Assembly (NCBI GenBank): GCA_021234155.1
Contig: JAJEKV010000072.1
Location: 126,001-190,000, forward strand
Length of the DNA: 64,000 nt
Origin: Isoetes taiwanensis
Lineage: Eukaryota; Streptophyta; Lycopodiopsida; Isoetales; Isoetaceae
Direction: 5' to 3'
The position numbers were made by a program, and so were the translations under genes. Below, piece after piece: positions 10,331 to 21,469 of this stretch; position 1 is the first letter of the stretch, and each line of letters begins with the position of its first letter. The notes below the pieces were generated by a model. That model was not told where the DNA came from and ran no database searches. It saw only the letters and a program-made list of their open reading frames with translations.

Positions 10331-11097
10331 GATATATTTAACAAAATTTGGACTTATTCAAATCTAATAGATATACTTTAAAAATGCCATGATAAGATTA
10401 TATGTATTTTTAGCTTTTACTAATTTTAATAATTTGTTCAAATTATTATTAGATCAAATGTATGATGGTTACTAAAATATAAAATTGCTTTCTAATGTAA
10501 ATTTTACTTTAATCTATTTTTTACTTTCGAATTAAAATGTTATTTTTTAAAAGTATTTAACGAAGAAAATTTTAGATTGAAATTATTCAAATGATTATGT
10601 TGATGTTTTAATATAGAAAAAAAATTAGTTTATTACGGATTAAACTCAATATATTTTATTTCATCAATAATAAATTGTTCAACAGTTATTATTAAAACAT
10701 TAACACTATCGTTTAATTAATTTCAACCTAAAATATTTTTTAAAGTATTTTTAAAAGTTTAAAAATTTATAAATTGTGAAATTCCCATAATAGTTTTTAA
10801 GTCAATCGCTTATCAATCCATCATATTTTATTTAGAAATTATAATGATTGCCGAATTTTAAAATTTTTAAATCACTGAAAGTTGAAATTATATATTAGTG
10901 AAATGTTTAACTCTAAATAGATTCAAGTGAAAATTAGTTCGGAAAGCAATTTTATTTTTTGAGTTTGAAATTAAAGATAAACTTTTATAAAAAAAAATAA
11001 CAATCAAGAAGAATTAAACAATACATATATTCTTATAATGGCTCCTTGAAGTGTTATCTATTAAAACTGAATAAGTCCAAGTTTTGTTGAATATGTC
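10331..11097. mobile_element. Non-autonomous TIR element, copy 2, complete (767 bp)
   Basis: The left end GATATATTTAACAAAATTTG and the reverse complement of the right end, GACATATTCAACAAAACTTG, form an imperfect inverted repeat of about 43 bp. ATATAGAT flanks both sides (10323-10330 and 11098-11105), an 8-bp target-site duplication. The inside is very AT-rich with no transposase ORF. The size and 8-bp duplication would fit hAT-like MITEs, but the termini do not show a clear CAG start, so the superfamily is left open. Confidence 0.8.
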
Positions 11098-11429
11098 ATA
11101 TAGATACCTAAGAGACCTTCAACAACTATTAAGATAAACCCTAGATCACTTGAGAGCATTACCCTTACAGAAAGCAAATATGGTATTTTCTTGAGCAAAC
11201 TACAATCCAATATTTGTGGGGATCTATTTATCTGCAATAATAATTGCATCATGGCCTAACAAACAGATGGAGGAAGGCTGACATAGAAGCAAAAATTGAT
11301 GAGAAAAGAAGGTGCATACCTCCCATATACTATCCTTGCTGTTAGACAGTTTAGAAATAATTGTTGGTGAACTACGAATCTTTTAATTGTTATATTTTAT
11401 ATAAACATTTATGCATATTTAGAATAGAA

Positions 11430-11454
11430 TAGAATAGAATAGAATAGAATAGAA
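11430..11454. repeat. (AGAAT)n microsatellite
   Basis: AGAAT repeated about five times, the same pentamer as the tail of the GC-rich LINE family, but without the preceding GTCCACGGAGAT end. It could be a tail-only remnant or an independent microsatellite. Confidence 0.7.
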
Positions 11455-11653
11455 CAAACTGTGTTCCACAACACCGGAAGTCCCTCAAGGATTCAAGTCA
11501 TTATAACACTGCCTTGCATTTGCACGTAGCTTAAGCCAATCAAACTTTTAACATATTGACTATTATTTAATGAATGCAGCGACCAGAGCAATGGTAAGAA
11601 ATTAGGCACTAATTTCCAGACGTGATATAAGAAGAAATGCATGTTGTACTTAC

Positions 11654-12250
11654 AGAGAGGGGCTGTTCAATAGGCATCGGATTGTAACCCTCAAGGATCC
11701 ATTTAAATACTGGATGTATAAGTGGAAATCTTGTCACATTGAATGTATCTGCAAATACAAATCAGACTCTAAGTTCCGCTAGTATGAGAAATAGGTTAAT
11801 TCAAAAGTAAAAGGACAATAATATCTCATTGAATCTGGTTAATACACCATTGTAAATACAACTTGCAAACACAAACTAAGCTGTCAAATAAATTTGTAAG
11901 GGTTTGGGAAGAATGTGCTTACATATAAAGGGATTCAAAAATTCTGAAGCCCCTAGGTAGAAATCATAATTGCAGAGGCCCCAATTTGCAACAAAAAGTT
12001 AGACAATAGCCAAGCTCAACATCAAATAAAGGGAATCGGTATCCTCCAAATTCTTGCCAGAATAGTTGCAGTCTAGCCCACTTAGGCATTCAGTTGCAAA
12101 GGCAAGGAGCAGCAAGCGACAATATCACCCCTTTGGCGATTCTCAAGTAAACCCAGCTGCAGTTCCTATCAGGATTCCATCATACCTGGGGCAAAATCGT
12201 AGCAAGGCTATGTGCTCTCCTTGTCGATGTAAGGAAAACCTCTTCAAATA
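11654..12250 (-). pseudogene. Exons of an unidentified gene
   Basis: Exon 11748-11654 (acceptor TTGTATTTGCAG, donor CTCT|GTAAGTAC) encodes YTFNVTRFPLIHPVFKWILE and onward. It joins in phase to an upstream exon ending at 11923 (donor TATAT|GTAAGCAC) encoding NWGLCNYDFYLGASEFLNPF. Further upstream, to about 12250, the frame has a stop, so it is decayed or I have misplaced a splice. The sequence is hydrophobic/aromatic-rich and could be from a membrane protein. I do not recognise the family. Confidence 0.45.
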
Positions 12251-12675
12251 GATTCTTCTATGGCCCACCGAGCTGCTGCTGGTTTTGTGTGGCATCACCT
12301 AGTAGGAAATCAATTGACACAAAATCAAATCATATGTGCAAATAATTCTACGATTATTGGACAATTTGAATTTTTTTTTCTGGCAGGTAGAACTCCTAAA
12401 ATCTTAGGAAATTGACTTAAAAAAATTCCAAAAATATTTCTAGCCAAACCTGAAAATTCCAAATTAACAAGATTGATGGTTGCATTTAACTAAGATATTA
12501 TGTAATTTAAACTTAATAAATCAAAGATATGTAGAATAATTATATGGGCTTGCTCTTGGGAGATGGGATGCTCAGGAGACCCTATGAATTTTTAAGCTGG
12601 AAAGGCGTAATTTGAGACTCCACTTTAGATGCGCCAATAATTTATTTAGCTAAGAAAGTGGTGTTTTTATATTAA

Positions 12676-12704
12676 CTAGTAACGGGTGCCCGGCGTTGCC
12701 GGGC
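12676..12704 (-). mobile_element. Helitron 3' terminus (element C)
   Basis: On the minus strand a 7-bp-stem hairpin GCCCGGC-AAC-GCCGGGC (12704-12688) is followed by eight bases and CTAG (12679-12676), then T. This matches the Helitron rule of a GC hairpin 10-12 bases before a CTRR end inserted at A|T. The element should extend to the right. Its 5' TC end was not found; it may be truncated. Confidence 0.7.
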
Positions 12705-12709
12705 ATAAA

Positions 12710-15400
12710 TACAATTTTATGTAGACATATGTGGAATGGCTAACTATATTTGAAGGCGAACCAAGAGAGGAATGGAAGGAGCAATGCGCAAATATGCTCA
12801 ATATTAGGCTAGCTGATTTCAACGCTTGCACATAATTCTTTTTGTTGTTAATAATCAACACATACATGTGTTGGCTTGATGGGCTTTAAAGATATTGTTG
12901 TCTAATGTTGTACGTCATGCAGATATAGATGGGCATTTAGATAAGAGGTGAGTCAAGAGAAGTTTACATTTTGTGCTTTTAACCATTATGAGGGGCATAA
13001 ATTGTGAGTAGAAGATGGAGTTTAGTCGGTGTTTTTGTTGATAGGAGGCGAGTTAGGAGAAGTTTACATTTTCTGCTTCTAACCATTATGAAGTGGAGTT
13101 GTTTGGAGTTATTTGTTAGGGAGTTCTATTGTTTATGAGAGAGCATAAGATGTTTTCCATGTATATCATGGAAAATGGAGTGATGTGGCATCTACCTTGC
13201 TATTCTATGAATTTTCCTAATGCCCCCAAGTGTATACTTACAAAATGTATGCGTATAAACTGGAGTGCTCCACTGGAGTGCTCCAATTCAAGCACTGGAA
13301 TGTAACCCCCAAGATAACTTGCAATATATGATTAATTGAATCTAGACTGTTAATGTTAATGTTAATTTGATTCCCCGGTTCCTCACAGGAGCTTTGATGT
13401 TGCCTAGATGTAAAAGGGAGAATTGTTTGCGTTGCAATGTGTTGTTTATGCCATAAGATGATGTACTCTTTCAGGTTAGTTTTCTTGTGCTTTACCATAG
13501 ATTAGTTTTCTTGTGCTTTACCATAGACATCCTTATTTCTCCTTCACCTTGAGTTTTTCTACTTTTCCTTTAACACTCATTTGTAATGCTTAGAATTTGT
13601 TTCCTGTGCTTTGCTGTAGTCCCAACTTGTAGGTTCTACTTGCTTTGAATTATTTGCCATGTATGCCAAATACAGATACAAATCATGTTTCTCATCTATT
13701 GGCTTATGGAGACATTTACAGTTACATCTATTTCTAGGTGCTCTAGCTACCTTTATGGAAACATGCAGGTAATAAGAGTTTGCACTACTTGCAACACAAC
13801 AGAACTTGCAACACAATAGAGCTGGCCATATTTCCTGCAAGAGGCCCTTCAAGGGATCACACAATACCTTTGCTGCAAATCACAACAGAATGACATAGGT
13901 TTCTCAAACAAATTAGCAATAACAATTGTTTTGGCTTTATAAACAACCTGTGCCCCTTGATTTCCAACTAAAGATTATAAATGCCAAATAATGCAAATTT
14001 TTGGAGCAATCTATCAAGCTTCGTGTGGTTGTTAATGCAACAAAAGGTGTCACACTTAATCATCTGAACCCACTAAACACTATGCAAATAAAATCCAAAG
14101 CTCTATATTGTAATATCATTCGTTGCCTATGCCAGGGTAGAAGCATTACGGATCCATGCCACAGATAACGTCCCTGCTATTTCCCTGCATGTGGCACAAA
14201 TGGAACCATCAAGCATTACGTACCTGTCGTCATGCCTGTCCATATCTATACTATATATTAGACATCATGGTACAAATGTTTGACTGGAATTACATGTATT
14301 AGATCCAAATTTGCTCCAAAATATACTTCAGAAATTTAAAAACAGCAAAATAGTCTCGAAATGACTCCGTGGACAATGAAGCCAAGCATGAATAGGATTT
14401 TGAAGAAGAGGAAGCATGCAATAAGAATTTAAAGAGTTGTTAGCATGATTCAGATTTAAGGTCACATATTCTTACAATTTTTATTGGCAAATAAATTCAT
14501 ATCTCATACCTCATCGCAATAAGCCTAGATTTTGCTGCTTGTTTCATGAAGCTCTCCATTTTGGATAGATGTCACGTTTATCTTTCGGTATTTTATTTGA
14601 TCCTTAAGCACAATGTTACATGCATACCAGAAAATCAGTTACTACGTCAGCATGCTAACAGGCACTATCCTTTAAAGACTTGTCTGCTAGCCCAATTCAT
14701 ATGAGCAACCTAAATTAGCATCAGATGTATCAGATCTGCCTTATCCAATATACCCTGCTTAACTACATGAATATGATTCTCCATCAAGAAAAATGAAATT
14801 TTATTCCATGTAGCAAACCTAAGCAGCCTATACAAATTTGTTCTATGCATTTTTTTTATCCCTAGCATTTCAGTGCACATGTCCATCTTATTCTTCTAGA
14901 GAAACAATATCACCAAATAAACAAAACCCTGGTATGGTCCTTGCTCCAGAGATGTACATGTAGCCCCACTGGTGGGGATGGGTTAGAATCTATGAGATCT
15001 ATAAGAAGATCTTGCCTTGCATCTTTTTGTCTGCTAATATTCTGGCCAACACATATTGTGCAAAGAGACATCACATGCTTGAGAATAATAATTTGCAGCA
15101 TAACTTTGTCATTTTTACGAACAAATGGAAAATAAAACTTGAGTAGCAAACAACTCAATAAAAAGATGAAAGCTTACCAATGGCTTGTGATGGCCATGAG
15201 ATACTGCAATGTCATAATTTAAGTGTTGAAGAGGTGAGATTCAGACTCTTGAGTGCAGGCATGCTATATATTTCTGTAAAAAAAACCAGCAAGTCAGCCC
15301 CCTTTCATGTAGCTAAAGAGATCCATCAAGTAATTATAAATTGACAAATGTTTATTTGGCCTGGAACACTCTGTGTACCTCACAAATCTTCAGTATTTTC
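12710..15400. other. Presumed Helitron C body, no clear gene
   Basis: AT-rich sequence downstream of the Helitron C terminus. Short minus-strand open stretches (for example 13577-13864) have no recognisable motif. AGGAGAAGTTTACATTTT and TTAGTTTTCTTGTGCTTTACC each occur twice within a few tens of bases, showing small local duplications. No RNA gene recognised. Confidence 0.4.
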
Positions 15401-15476
15401 AACGTAGAAGTTTGACGTACCTTGCAAGTGCAATCTGTGTTTTGCCAAAAAGGAGCATCCGTTGAAAAGCCATGCT

Positions 15477-15540
15477 CAAGGCCAGGAGGTCAATTCTCAT
15501 GGACACCTCAAGGCCAGGAGGTCAATTCTCATGGACACCT
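15477..15540. repeat. 32-bp perfect tandem duplication upstream of germin-like exon
   Basis: The unit CAAGGCCAGGAGGTCAATTC (plus TCATGGACACCT) occurs twice without change at 15477-15508 and 15509-15540, about 40-100 bp upstream of a TATA box, so it could duplicate a promoter element. Confidence 0.9.
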
Positions 15541-15580
15541 CAACACCGAGGTGAAACAAAATCAAGTGGAAATATTTCTG

Positions 15581-15588
15581 TATATAAG
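15581..15588 (+). promoter_or_regulatory. TATA box of the germin-like exon
   Basis: TATATAAGG lies about 43 bp upstream of the start codon at 15624 in an otherwise unremarkable region, a plausible core promoter spacing with a short 5' UTR. Confidence 0.5.
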
Positions 15589-15623
15589 GAGGCAACAGAC
15601 GGAGCAAAAAGCAAGATACATAC

Positions 15624-15881
15624 ATGGAAAAAATGCGGGCGTTGATGATAATCCTCGCCATATACAGCGCTGCAAAGGTTTCTGTAACAGAAGCCGAATC
15701 CGTGGCGCTGCAAGATTTCTGCGTGGGGGATCTGGATGCTGCGGTGCAGGTAAACGGCTACCCTTGCAGATCGAAGAAGTCTGTAACAGCGGATGATTTT
15801 GTATCTACTCTGCTCAAAACTCCAGAAAATGTCACAGAAAATCTGGGCTCCTATGCTAACCTAATAACCGACAGGTTTTAG
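15624..15881 (+). CDS. Germin-like protein, first exon only
   Basis: Encodes 85 residues: a hydrophobic secretion signal (about residues 1-22; a second Met at residue 4 gives MRALMIILAIYS) and the conserved germin N-terminus with DFCVGDLDAAVQVNGYPC, including the two Cys that form the N-terminal disulfide, then VTADDFVSTLL. Germin-like proteins are secreted cupin oligomers of about 210-225 residues, many binding Mn. The cupin motifs with the metal-binding His and Glu are absent here. A possible donor (GACAG|GTTTTAG) lies just before the stop, so this is probably exon 1 of a gene whose second exon was lost or never moved with it. No cupin exon was found downstream to 16.4 kb, which favours a gene fragment. 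Confidence 0.7.
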   Translation: MEKMRALMIILAIYSAAKVSVTEAESVALQDFCVGDLDAAVQVNGYPCRSKKSVTADDFVSTLLKTPENVTENLGSYANLITDRF

Positions 15882-16126
15882 CATGCAAAACGAAGCAAAA
15901 CTAAATCGTGGCATGCATCTTCTTCTTGACAGCTGCTAGCGGATAAGAAGAGCCGAAAGAGGAAAGCTCATCAAAATTGGTCCCCGAATCATACAAAGGG
16001 AAATTTTTTATTTTTGGGTTATCAGAATATTTTTCCGACTGCCAAACTCTCTATAACCTTAGGCAACTGGCCTGAAAAAAAAATCCAAAAAATTTCCCAC
16101 TTGCCGGGAAAACCAAATTTAAACAA

Positions 16127-16152
16127 TAGATAGATAGATAGATAGATAGATA
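16127..16152. repeat. (GATA)n microsatellite
   Basis: About six uninterrupted ATAG/GATA units; a shorter run of the same unit is at 17042. Confidence 0.9.
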
Positions 16153-16419
16153 TCTAAAATCCATAGCTAAGGGTGCCTTAATTAAATAATGTTGGGATAT
16201 TTGCCACCTCGGGCGTGAGGCAATGGCGCACTATCAATGTGACATAATTATGGAGTTAGCTACTTCGACTGGGATAGACTATGACCATGGACACCCTCGG
16301 CAAGAGAACGATCTTATAGGCACATGTAGTAAATGTCGTAACATCACATGTCATGGTTATTTTTTTTGTTTTGACAGACAAAAACCAAAAAGTTTATTAA
16401 TCAGATAAAAAGTACATGG

Positions 16420-17670
16420 TTATTTACATGTCATGGTTATTTGCATCACAATGTCTTGTTGACTTGGCATTTTAACATGTACTTGGATCCTCTGAAGCCT
16501 TATACTTAAGATGATGCTAAGGGCCAAACATCCTTCATCCTCCTCAGTAAGACTATGGTGCCAAAAGAACCCAAAGTCATCAGAAGTTTTATTCAAAGAA
16601 ATAGCCTTAAAGCATCTGGATATCTTGTTCTTAGCATATATGATCTTCCTAAAGATTTTTGAGGTTCTAAATGCAGGCTTCAATTGATAAAAGGCAGTAC
16701 CAGGCAATTGATGGTAGAATGAAGGTGCCCCCACTATATTGTTTCATTATGAGTGAGTTCGAGAGCAAAAGAATTTGCATCAAGGAGAAGAGCCCCCCAA
16801 ACAATTTTAGCTGTCGAGATTTCAGCGTCAGCAAAAAATCTTTACAGCCTAACCACCCATCCTTCTCGGGAAGGATCAGGTTTTCCCAAGAAACCATTCA
16901 AGCTCCTTGCCAATAAAGTCCCTTATGGCAGTTTCCAATTTTCTATAAGACCGTTTGTCTGCAATGATGGATGATGGTCGATAAGAAGAACATGTCTGTG
17001 TTAGCAATTACACTGTCAACTATCTCAATCCGATCTACAAGATAGATAGATAGAGAAAGTGTCCTTAGACGCATTTGAATTTTCTTCTTTATTTTGTTAG
17101 CAATAGGTTGCCAAAGACCTGACAAACTCATGTTGATTACCAAAGGGAGTCCAAACAATTTGGTTGCAGTCTTGTTTCCAATGACCTTGATGCCATTCAA
17201 TTTGGTAAGGTGCAAGATAATTGTACTCTTGTCCTTATTGAGAAAAACTCTAGAAGCCTTGCCAAAAAGATCAAGAAAGAAATTTTGTAAGTTGTGGTCA
17301 ATATTTTAGATAAAGATAAAGATAAATTTAGAGGAATGCAAAAGTATTATCTGCATACTGCATTTTGGAGAATGTTTTAAGATTTCTAGGTAGCTGCAAG
17401 CATTGGGTCTAATGTTTTTTCAAGCAGGATTAAGGTAGCCCTGGTTAACATTTCGGCCACTATGAGAAATAGATAGGGAGCCAAAGGACATCCCTATCAA
17501 ACTTCCCTTTTGCATTTGAAGAAATTTGAAGGGGCTCCATTGACTAAAACTGTTGAATAACCAGCTTCATTTAGATCATGAATTTTATCAACCATAGCTT
17601 GGGAGAAACCAAGATGTTTCATAGCTCAATATTTAGGAAATTCTAATCAATAGTATCATAAGCTCGTTTG
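16420..17670 (-). mobile_element. L1-type LINE fragment (RT thumb to C-terminal region)
   Basis: Read on the minus strand from 17670, the fragment opens inside the RT domain (RAYDTIDWNFL), continues with QGCPLAPYLFLIVAEMLT, very like the L1 at 54.7 kb, then a GLPLVINMSLSGLWQPIANK-like maturase/thumb segment and KDGWLGCKDFLLTLKSRQLK. Multiple frameshifts and stops make it a pseudogene. The 5' part, including endonuclease and the first half of RT, is missing: similarity stops at about 17670, next to TGTGACGTTCC, a possible LTR end. Confidence 0.8.
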
Positions 17671-18520
17671 TGTGACGTTCCAGGTATTTATACAGTATAT
17701 GTATACATACTATGGCACATCACCAGGATATAGTTAGACCTTTATCGTGAATAAAGGATAACTTGGGCTAACCTAAAAGAGTTTTCTTTAGCTATGCTAA
17801 AATATCAGGGGATAATTAACCTAATTAGGGTAATTAGATTATTAATTAGTTGAAGTTAACCAATAGGGCAGTGCCACCTGGCCCAAATCGATTGGCCAAG
17901 GGGGACTTGCCAAGTTTAGAGGGCAAATTGGGGTCCCACCTCAAATTCTGCCCCAAATCAATTTGGGGAGAGAAGAGGAAGGAGGAGCCAACAACTATAG
18001 TGACCAGACTTGAATAATGGAAGCCTTTCTGACAATGGCTCCAGCCAAGAGACCGGTTAGTCCCTAGATAGCTTGTGCTTCAACTAACACTTCTTGATTA
18101 GAGGGGATGGTTAATTTCTCTTTTATGTGTTACTATGATGATGATGGATACTTTGACTGTGATTGTGTTCTCTCTTTCTGTTCCTCCTGTGTTGTATGCG
18201 TAAAAAAAGGAGGGGGAAGGGTTAGAGACCTAAAGACCAACTAGAAGTAGAGATGTTCCTAGATAGAACCCTTAGAAACCAGTAACTGCAGCCTATGCAC
18301 AAGAGCCCACCTGGTTGTGGATGCTATACTGTGATTCAGCACCAGATAACGAGTGGGATGGAGAAGCGGGGGTGGAGCCTTGCTGACGCAGCTACTGGGG
18401 CTCCTACAGTGTGCTAGGCTTATAGTTGGTCCTCGCGTTGCAGCCGGGTATGGGACTGACACCTCCTGGGTCGCGGGACACGTGCCTATAGGGACGTCCT
18501 AGACTCGATGGGTGCGCCGA
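17671..18520 (+). mobile_element. Possible LTR of a decayed LTR retrotransposon
   Basis: Starts TGTGACGTTCCAGG at the point where L1 similarity ends. A related start, TGTAACGTCCCTGG, is seen on the minus strand at 34091. No primer-binding site, polypurine tract or second LTR was established, so the right boundary is arbitrary. No gene seen. Confidence 0.25.
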
Positions 18521-18653
18521 GTGGCCCATGGATTTTGGGGGGTTAAAGTCGGGTACGAACGCGGGGGTCACCGAGTTGGTGGCACGTGTTCTCTAGCACA
18601 CCCAGAAATCCGTCATGCTCGGGAGGGGAGGCCAGGTCCCAAGTGCAACAGAC

Positions 18654-18998
18654 CAAGTCTCGGCCCCCAAAACGCAAACCCTTCTAGAACCTGGCAACCC
18701 ACAGGGTTTACATTTTGGAGGCCCTCTCCTTGTCAGATTCGGCCAGGAGCTTGCGCCGTGACTTGACGTGGAGTGGAGGTGTTGACGCCAGAGCACGGAC
18801 CCTAAAATCCCCCCGGAAGCTGCTTGCCCCGAATTTCCTCTCCCTAAGGCCCTGGGGACGGACGGGCGACCTCCCCTCTCCGGAACCGCGATTTGGCTCT
18901 GCCAATGGACTCAGAACGTCGACATTGCCCTAGGGACCAAGTTCTGTGGCCAGAAGACCAAAACTCGGCCCCCAAAAAAAAAACCCTTCTAGAACCTG
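18654..18998. repeat. About 39-bp direct repeat, two copies
   Basis: CTCGGCCCCCAAAA followed by AAACCCTTCTAGAACCTG occurs at 18654-18692 and 18960-18998. The sequence between is GC-rich with short ORFs in several frames, none recognisable. Confidence 0.75.
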
Positions 18999-19324
18999 AA
19001 CACTCCTGTACCTGGCTGTACCAACTCCTGCACGAGGTAGGAACAGGTTGCAGGACCCAGCTGACTTTGCATTATGATTTCTCCGGGCAAGCCTTGCCAA
19101 CTGTACCTGAATCTGCTGCGAAAGAGTTTTTCAGTCATGGCCTCACTCTCCCCGTCCGCCTTACAATTACAATCCTTATGAACACCATAAGGATATGTCC
19201 TCATATTGTTGATGGCCTGCCTTGCAAATTCTAGGTGCAAATGATATTGGCAACAACAAGTCTCTCTTTCTTTTAGTTTTCTTACATAGCTTGGCTTCAT
19301 TTTCTCAAAAGCCTGCTGGGACAT
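18989..19324 (-). pseudogene. Transposon-like protein fragment with CCCxYH motif
   Basis: A 111-codon frame contains MKPSYVRKLKERETCCCQYH and later GVHKDCNC, a Lys/Arg-Cys-Cys-Cys-x-Tyr-His arrangement that I associate with repeated transposon-borne proteins of unclear class; this is recollection, not a search. The C-terminal third (about residues 60-110) belongs to a duplicated module also present at 20.3-20.5 kb. Function unknown. Confidence 0.4.
19001..19153. repeat. About 153-bp direct repeat, copy 1
   Basis: Matches 20324-20477 with roughly one change per ten bases. On the minus strand both copies keep an open frame with SWQGLPGEIIM and QLGPATC, although surrounding frames decay, so this may be a moved or retained exon. 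Confidence 0.85.
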
Positions 19325-19938
19325 CTTTATATTAGGATGTTCCTTCTTGAAAGCAAGGTTCTCTAGTATTTTCGTCCCAAAACTTCCTCACTGTAACTAT
19401 TTCTTCAGCTGAGAATGCATCACTTCTTCTCTTCCTTCCAAACATTGACCAAGGGCCAGCTTCACACTCTCCAAATATACGCCTTTTAAATTGTGCATGG
19501 CAATAGTTTTTCTTGGAACAGATAGAACCCTTGAAATTGCAGATTGAGTGATCCCTCCTGTCGAAGATGCTGCCATTTGAAGGGTGCTCTTTCTTGCGTG
19601 GAGGACATCAGTTGTTCTTTGTATTTTTTGTGCCTGCATTGTCTCTCTAAAGCACAATTTCATTAAAATAAGAAATTTTATGATTCTAATCAGAGACAAA
19701 ATTATTTTTTAGTCTGTTTTATGACCAATTTTTGAGCTATTATGGTGCCATTATGTGTATTCATGCATGTGAAATGCCATTACAAACAAGATAGTGCAAA
19801 AATTACAGCTAAGAACAAGATTAATTTTATAACAAGGAAGATTTGCATATCCATCGATACTTGGAGACACGAGCAATGTATGAGCTCGATAAATTTATAT
19901 ACAAAAGATATTAGTTTTACATTTGAGGCGCACATAAT

Positions 19939-20309
19939 TTACAAGACTTTCTCCGCTGTATCAGGCTCCTCAGTGCTAGCAATAGGATTAAATGGCCCGG
20001 CACCGTTGATAGGATCAAAATCAAAAGCATGGGTAGTGAGGTCAGCTTCATCGAGATTGTCAAGGTCGAACTTAGCATCTTTAATAGCCTCGTAGTCAAC
20101 ATCAGCAATCTCAGGTATCTCTGTATGTTCCTCAGCATCACGTTCAACAGCACCTTATGCTGGGATATAGGGACTGCAGCTAGGATAGGATTGAGCACGC
20201 GGTCTAGCCTACCAAGAATCCCCTTCAGACACTGCTGTTTGACCGAATCATGTTCGAACACGATGCAGAACCTTTTGTGAATCAACCAGCTCTGCCAAAA
20301 GCACCACAA
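19939..20309 (-). pseudogene. Unidentified coding-like fragment with acidic C-terminus
   Basis: The minus strand reads FEHDSVKQQCLKGILGRLDR in one frame. After a frameshift near 20155 it reads an acidic stretch, DVDYEAIKDAKFDLDNLDEA, ending in a stop at 19939-19941. Composition is clearly protein-like across the shift. It could be the end of a transposon capsid- or gag-like protein; no diagnostic motif. Confidence 0.35.
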
Positions 20310-20323
20310 GAGAAGTAATCAAA

Positions 20324-20477
20324 CACTCATATACCTGGCTATACCAGCTCCTGCACGAGGTAGAAACAGGTTGCAGGACCTAGCTGACTTCTCATTATGA
20401 TTTCTCCGGGCAAGCCTTGCCAACTGTACATGAATCTGCTGTGAAAGAATTTCTCAGTCATGGCCTCACTCTCCCCT
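20324..20477. repeat. About 153-bp direct repeat, copy 2
   Basis: Second copy of the 19001-19153 module, lying between the fragment at 19.9-20.3 kb and the ORF at 20.5 kb. Confidence 0.85.
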
Positions 20478-20489
20478 CCTGTCTCTTCT

Positions 20490-20790
20490 TCAGTTTGAGA
20501 GTGGAAGATGCTGGGGGTGATCGGCATAGGAAAACCTGAGGTCAATCTCTTCGACAACAGTCAGGGCAGAGGACTGGATCTTGGTGGCATAGATGAGAGG
20601 ATGTGGTTCCAGCACTCTTGTTGGTGCTGGATTCTTGTACTCATTCTCGTACATGCCAATATAAACTTTAGATCTAGAGTCTAGGTTATCCAACACTGAG
20701 GAGACAACAAAATTGTGTTCTGGGCGTGGGAAGCAAACTATCCAAAAAGATTCAACAGTCATGTTCTTGATGGCGGTGTCAAAGAACTTG
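20490..20790 (-). pseudogene. Open frame continuing from copia remnant, unidentified
   Basis: About 100 open codons follow the copia-like segment without a stop, with RPEHNFVVSSVLDNLDSRSK and ALTVVEEIDLRF. It does not resemble copia RT. It may be captured host coding sequence or a rearranged element. Confidence 0.3.
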
Positions 20791-21440
20791 GACAGTGTCG
20801 ATTGATCCCACATTGGAGTTAGACTCCATGTATTCAAAACAATCAAAATCATATAGTTTCCATCACTCTTTGCTGATAAGATACCCTATAAAGATGCACT
20901 TGATTGCTCTAGGATGTAATTTTCCATACTTCTTGAGCTTCTCTTGAGGTATGCTGAATATGCCAAACAACAAAAAATTCTTAGATTATCCACATTTGGT
21001 TTGCGTCCATAGGCTAACTCATATGGAGTGCTAGTTGGATCTGCTAGAGTTGGAGCTCTGTTAGCCAAATAGGCTGTTCTAATGATTGCTTTCCCTCAAA
21101 AATGCGATCAAAGGTTCTTGTGAATGAGCATTATCCTTACAAAATTCTATAATGCTCGATTCTTTCTTTCTGCAATGCCATTTTGAGCACCGGCATATGT
21201 AATGTGAGTCCTCTTCTGATTTTATGAGTAAGTAAGCATGCATCAAACTTGGCATTCTTGAATTCTGTTCCATTATCAGGTCCGTACGGCTTTCAGTGAT
21301 GTACCAAATTTAGCTTCCACATATGAATGAAGGCTACACAAAATGCCCACGTAAATCTGTTGTAATCATCGACAATGGTTAGGAACTAATGAGCTCCCCC
21401 AGTAGGGAAGCCTGTCTCATGTAATATAAATCCATATGAA
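20790..21440 (-). mobile_element. Ty1/copia integrase remnant, downstream half
   Basis: The minus strand shows copia integrase core pieces in order: FLTIVDDYNRFTWAF, DNGTEFKN, an AERKNR-like stretch, then NRAPTLADPTSTPYELAYGR and KPNVDNLRIFCCLAY. Several frame changes show decay. The left part continues to about 20790. Its upstream edge at 21440 is exactly the 3' end of Helitron A; the missing upstream part resumes at 26075. Confidence 0.85.
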
Positions 21441-21452
21441 CTAGAAACGTGT

Positions 21453-21469
21453 GCCCGGCGATGCCGGGC
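21453..21469 (-). other. Helitron A 3' hairpin
   Basis: Seven-base-pair GC stem (GCCCGGC/GCCGGGC) with a 3-base loop, eight bases before the CTAG end. It is identical to the hairpin of Helitron B at 40816-40832, and the shared identity extends to about 35 bases. Confidence 0.9.

Noticed and set aside
16943-17215. Independent gene on the minus strand
   Set aside because: Its sequence is the thumb region of the L1 fragment.
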